44,836 nucleotides of DNA from an uncultured Pseudomonas sp. GTDB taxonomy: Bacteria; Pseudomonadota; Gammaproteobacteria; Pseudomonadales; Pseudomonadaceae. Both the position numbers and the translations under genes were made by a program. Below, piece after piece: positions 42,231-44,836 of the stretch; position 1 is the stretch's first letter; every line of letters begins with the position of its first letter. Location of the stretch: positions 1-44,836 of the forward strand of contig NZ_CAJYVE010000007.1 of assembly GCF_913777995.1 (NCBI RefSeq), written 5' to 3'. The notes under the pieces are model-generated. The model did no database searches and was not told the DNA's origin. It saw only the letters and a program-made list of their open reading frames with translations.

Positions 42231-42662
42231 ATGCGCAGACTTTTCAAATCGGCCACCTGGCTGGCCGCCGCCCTCGTCCTCATGACCGGCCTGGCGCAGG
42301 CCGAAGACCGTCCGGCGGTGGCCGACAAGGTACAGGCCTATTCCGGCGAGCAGGGCCTCAAGGTCTGGACCCTGCGCATTGGCGAGCGCAGCGAGAACCA
42401 GGCGCTGGTGCAGCTCGAAGACGTCGACCACGACTGGAACATGCGTATCCAGAAAATGAGCGTGGAAAAGACTTCCCGTGATACACGCTACTCCACCACC
42501 GTCGACGGCCAGAAGTTCGTGGTGCTGATCCTCCAGGGCAACTGGGGTGAACTCTACCTGCCTGGCCAGGCCAACCCGGTCAATGTCGTCTATAACGCCG
42601 CGCTTTCCGAGCAGGGCAACGCCCAGGCGTTTCTCACCGACTACCTGAACAAGGCCCAGTGA
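42231..42662 (+). CDS. Small exported protein of unknown function
   Basis: A 143-residue protein with a clear signal peptide (MRRLFKS, hydrophobic core, cleavage near GLAQA, residue 24). The mature part is about 119 residues, mainly beta strands by eye (LKVWTLRIGE, QALVQLEDVDHDW, KFVVLILQGNWGELYLPG), with no cysteines. No family recognised. It probably lies in the periplasm. It is followed by the membrane protein gene after 52 bases, likely one transcript. Confidence 0.75.
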   Translation: MRRLFKSATWLAAALVLMTGLAQAEDRPAVADKVQAYSGEQGLKVWTLRIGERSENQALVQLEDVDHDWNMRIQKMSVEKTSRDTRYSTTVDGQKFVVLILQGNWGELYLPGQANPVNVVYNAALSEQGNAQAFLTDYLNKAQ

Positions 42663-42714
42663 ACCTCGGGGCGCAAGGACCTTTGCGCCCATACCTGACC
42701 CAAGGACTCGCGCC

Positions 42715-43377
42715 ATGACTACTTCCCAGCCCACCGACCCGCTCGCCGGCTTGTCTGACTCCCTGAGCGCCGATTACCACGCCTCGCAGAGCGCCCAGCG
42801 CGACCGCGAGGTGGCTGACCTCAAGAAACTGATCGAGGCAGTACCGGAACAGACCGAGTTCACCAACTCTCGCCGCTGGAAAACCCTCGGCCCGTTGTTC
42901 GTGCTGATCGCCGTGGTTTTTCTTGTCATGGGGCTGAAAAATGGCAGCACAGGCTTGGCCGTGTTCATGCTGGTGCTGGCCCTGTTGTTCATGCTGGTGA
43001 CCTGGCAGCACCGCGATTCGGGGCAGAAGCCATTCATGAAGCTGACCCGTCGGCAGGTGATCGTCGATACCCTCAGCGCGCCGGTTGAGCTGGTGGACGT
43101 GGAAGACATTCTGGTCAAGGACGAAGGCCTGATCACCCTGCAGAAACTCACCTTGCGCCCTGGCGCCAACCTGCCGGTGCACCGCGCCCGCTTCCAGCTG
43201 TTTGGCAACCAGGCCATGGCCCTGAAAAAGCCCCAGCCGCACATTCGTATCAACTCCGCCGGGCTGATGACCGGCGGTCGCAAGATCGGTTACGAAGAAA
43301 TGGCGGCCATCCTCAATGCCTACTGGCAGGCCGCTGCCGCCCAGCAGCAGCTCGACGTGCTGCAGCGTCGCGGCTGA
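42715..43377 (+). CDS. Two-segment membrane protein of unknown function
   Basis: A 220-residue protein. A soluble N-terminal part of about 58 residues, rich in charged residues, precedes a hairpin of two membrane segments (LFVLIAVVFLVMGL and LAVFMLVLALLFMLVTW, about 60-96). A cytoplasmic-looking C-terminal domain of about 120 residues follows. AAGGA lies about 8 bases before the ATG. No catalytic motif was recognised. Pairing with the exported protein upstream suggests a shared envelope task. Confidence 0.75.
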   Translation: MTTSQPTDPLAGLSDSLSADYHASQSAQRDREVADLKKLIEAVPEQTEFTNSRRWKTLGPLFVLIAVVFLVMGLKNGSTGLAVFMLVLALLFMLVTWQHRDSGQKPFMKLTRRQVIVDTLSAPVELVDVEDILVKDEGLITLQKLTLRPGANLPVHRARFQLFGNQAMALKKPQPHIRINSAGLMTGGRKIGYEEMAAILNAYWQAAAAQQQLDVLQRRG

Positions 43378-43386
43378 CGTTGGGGT

Positions 43387-44046
43387 TCAGAACCGATAGT
43401 CGCGCGGGTCGAAATACTCGCGGGTGTCCATGCCCACATTGCGCAGCCGCGCCGTCTGCTGATACTGCTCGTACAGCGGCAGCGCGGCATAGCCGATCAG
43501 CAGCGTGCGACGCCGTGCAGCGCTGATGTTCAGGCTGCCGGCGTGGACCAGGTCGACGTCGAACACCAGCATGTCCCCGGCGCGGCCGCTCAGCTGCATG
43601 GCCGCGGACTCGTCGTCCAGATCGCAGTCCGCACGACGATGGCTGGCCGGTACGAGGCGCGTGGCGCCATTGGCCGGCCCGTAGTCGTCCAGGTAAGCGA
43701 GGATGCTGACGCTATCGCCGGGCCTCTGCGTCGACAGGTCACGATGCAGAGGCTGATGCCCGCCACCGCCCACCGGTTCACGCCCCTCCACCTGGGCCAG
43801 AAAGAACCGCTCGCCAATCAGTTCCCCCACCGCCGCCAACACCTGTGGCAAGCGGCAGACCTGCTGCACCCTCACGTCGTCGTCCAGCATCGAGTGTCGC
43901 CAATCTGCGCCACGTGGCACCGGCCACTGCGCCGAGGGCTGATATCCGGCATCGAAGGTTGCGCGCAAGGCTTCCAGCCAGTCGGTGGGGATGGCGTTGC
44001 GCAGGAGAAGGTAGCCGTCGTGGTGCAACTGCTTGCGATGGGGCAT
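43387..44046 (-). CDS. Phytanoyl-CoA dioxygenase-like Fe(II)/2-oxoglutarate enzyme
   Basis: A 219-residue protein with the double-stranded beta-helix iron site H101-R-D103 (HQPLHRDLS) and distal H168 (DLVHAGS), plus a 2-oxoglutarate-binding Arg in the ARRRTLLIGY block. HHDGYLLLRNAIP at the start is typical of PhyH proteins. Family members hydroxylate lipids, amino acids or natural products; substrate unknown. Start 44046 (MPHRKQ) is chosen by alignment logic; in-frame ATGs at 44109 and 44118 lie further up. It is convergent with the membrane protein gene, 9 bases apart. Confidence 0.84.
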   Translation of the reverse strand: MPHRKQLHHDGYLLLRNAIPTDWLEALRATFDAGYQPSAQWPVPRGADWRHSMLDDDVRVQQVCRLPQVLAAVGELIGERFFLAQVEGREPVGGGGHQPLHRDLSTQRPGDSVSILAYLDDYGPANGATRLVPASHRRADCDLDDESAAMQLSGRAGDMLVFDVDLVHAGSLNISAARRRTLLIGYAALPLYEQYQQTARLRNVGMDTREYFDPRDYRF

Positions 44047-44340
44047 GGGGATGAGTCCGTTCGTAGGCTGGTAATGCCAGGGATTCCAATAGGAGGTCCG
44101 CTCATACATTACAGCCAACTTGATTGTCCTAGGAGAGATTGTCAGAGTTTGACTAGATACTCTGAAGTATCCAGTGCCCCGTAAATGGGGGGCGGATTCA
44201 CAAAAAATGGTTGTGCACCCAGTTGCTTCTTAATTTTTCTTAAAAACTGCCGAAAGCCATTCAGCAATGGTGTTTACGACATGGCCCTCCGACCTTGCCG
44301 TGTTGTTAGTCCATCCAACATCAAGACAAGGAAGCAGCAA
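44047..44340. other. AT-richer intergenic region before the RTX gene
   Basis: This stretch is AT-richer than its surroundings, with TTCTTAATTTTTCTTAAAAA near 44226-44245. It should hold the promoters of the leftward dioxygenase and rightward RTX gene, but no convincing -35/-10 pair was picked out. AAGGA lies about 8 bases before the RTX start. Confidence 0.5.
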
Positions 44341-44836
44341 ATGGCAGTTATCAATGGGACAGCTGGTGCCGATGTCCTCACTGGAACAGCGGAAGACGAT
44401 CAGATCAATGCCTTGGCTGGTAACGATTTGATCAAGGGGAGTTTGGGGGCAGACAGAATTGATGGTGGTGCCGGATCGGATACCGTCGACTACTCGGCGT
44501 CCGCCGAAGCGGTCAACGTGAATGTACGCCAAGGGCTGAGCTTGGCCGGTCGTGGCGGTGATTCCGAAGGGGATATTCTGTATAGCATTGAGGGCGTTAT
44601 CGGTTCGAATTACGACGATATCATCACTGTCGGTCCCTTCAGTTCCTTCATCGGCTTTCGACTGGAAGGCGGTGCCGGTAACGATGTATACAACATCGGT
44701 GTGGGTTATACCCCGGTCATTGTCGAGCAGGCGGGCGGTGGTGACGATGAGGTAAGGGTGTCGGTGATCAATCCCAATAACACCTACTTGGCCGAAAACG
44801 TGGAGCGCTTGACCTATGTCGGTGCTGGCAACTTCA
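44341..44836 (+). CDS. RTX-type calcium-binding protein, N-terminal part (cut by window end)
   Basis: The frame is open from ATG 44341 to the last base (165 codons). It begins MAVINGTAGADVLTGTAEDD, then RTX nonapeptide-like runs (LAGNDLIKG, LGADRIDGGAGSDTVDYSAS, LEGGAGNDVYNIG) and a spacer NTYLAENVERLTYVGAGNF seen in large RTX proteins. Calcium-loaded RTX turns fold after type I export, so the protein is probably secreted. The whole length and the C-terminal export signal lie outside the window, so enzyme, adhesin or S-layer roles cannot be told apart. Confidence 0.88.
   Translation, partial: MAVINGTAGADVLTGTAEDDQINALAGNDLIKGSLGADRIDGGAGSDTVDYSASAEAVNVNVRQGLSLAGRGGDSEGDILYSIEGVIGSNYDDIITVGPFSSFIGFRLEGGAGNDVYNIGVGYTPVIVEQAGGGDDEVRVSVINPNNTYLAENVERLTYVGAGNF

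Overview
The window looks like chromosomal DNA of a Pseudomonas, most likely of the P. putida/P. fluorescens group. Support comes from the high GC content, pseudomonad-type REP elements, a KynR-regulated kynurenine operon, a uronate dehydrogenase resembling the P. putida enzyme, and many ABC solute-binding proteins and one-component regulators. No integrase, transposase, prophage or CRISPR array was seen. Functions rest on reading translations by eye, not on database searches.

Layout. (1) 1-400: the end of a tRNA-Glu and two identical tRNA-Gly(GCC) genes, with terminators. (2) 697-15981: a pectin/galacturonate island. It holds a Tsx-like porin, uronate dehydrogenase (udh), a KdgM-type oligogalacturonate porin, an enolase-superfamily acid-sugar enzyme, a peptide-type ABC transporter with two paralogous binding proteins, a small Pro-1 tautomerase of the CHMI family, an exported GH28 exo-polygalacturonosidase-like enzyme and two head-to-head FadR-type GntR regulators. 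(3) 15963-17099: an M50 membrane metalloprotease. (4) 17157-22200: kynR divergent from kynB-kynU-kynA and an aromatic amino-acid permease, for tryptophan to anthranilate. (5) 22371-25550: an AA10-like (LPMO) protein without a signal peptide, a small unknown protein, a RidA-family protein and a divergent MocR regulator, with REP elements. (6) 25961-29969: an orphan solute-binding protein converging on an ABC transporter made of an AAA-associated-domain ATPase and a fused double permease. Its leader has a good sigma70-type promoter, a 39-codon ORF and a hairpin that hides the Shine-Dalgarno sequence. (7) 30064-34704: a GlxA/AraC-type regulator divergent from a hydrolase-azoreductase pair, then a chemoreceptor. 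(8) 35033-38803: a 1256-residue Bap-like repeat protein with a DUF4214-type C-terminus. (9) 39008-44046: assorted small genes (solute-binding protein, methyltransferase, chorismate mutase, AraC regulator, two unknowns, phytanoyl-CoA dioxygenase-like). (10) 44341 to the end: the start of an RTX protein, cut by the window.

How it works together (inference). GH28 trims pectin outside the cytoplasm, KdgM and perhaps the Tsx-like porin pass products through the outer membrane, and the two-binding-protein ABC system imports them. Udh oxidises galacturonate to galactaro-lactone, and the enolase-superfamily enzyme, perhaps with the tautomerase, leads to a keto-deoxy-aldarate. The later dehydratase and semialdehyde dehydrogenase are not in the window. 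The most promising unusual points are the tautomerase and KxH enolase-superfamily enzyme in the galacturonate route, the signal-less LPMO, and the structured leader of the fused-permease ABC transporter.
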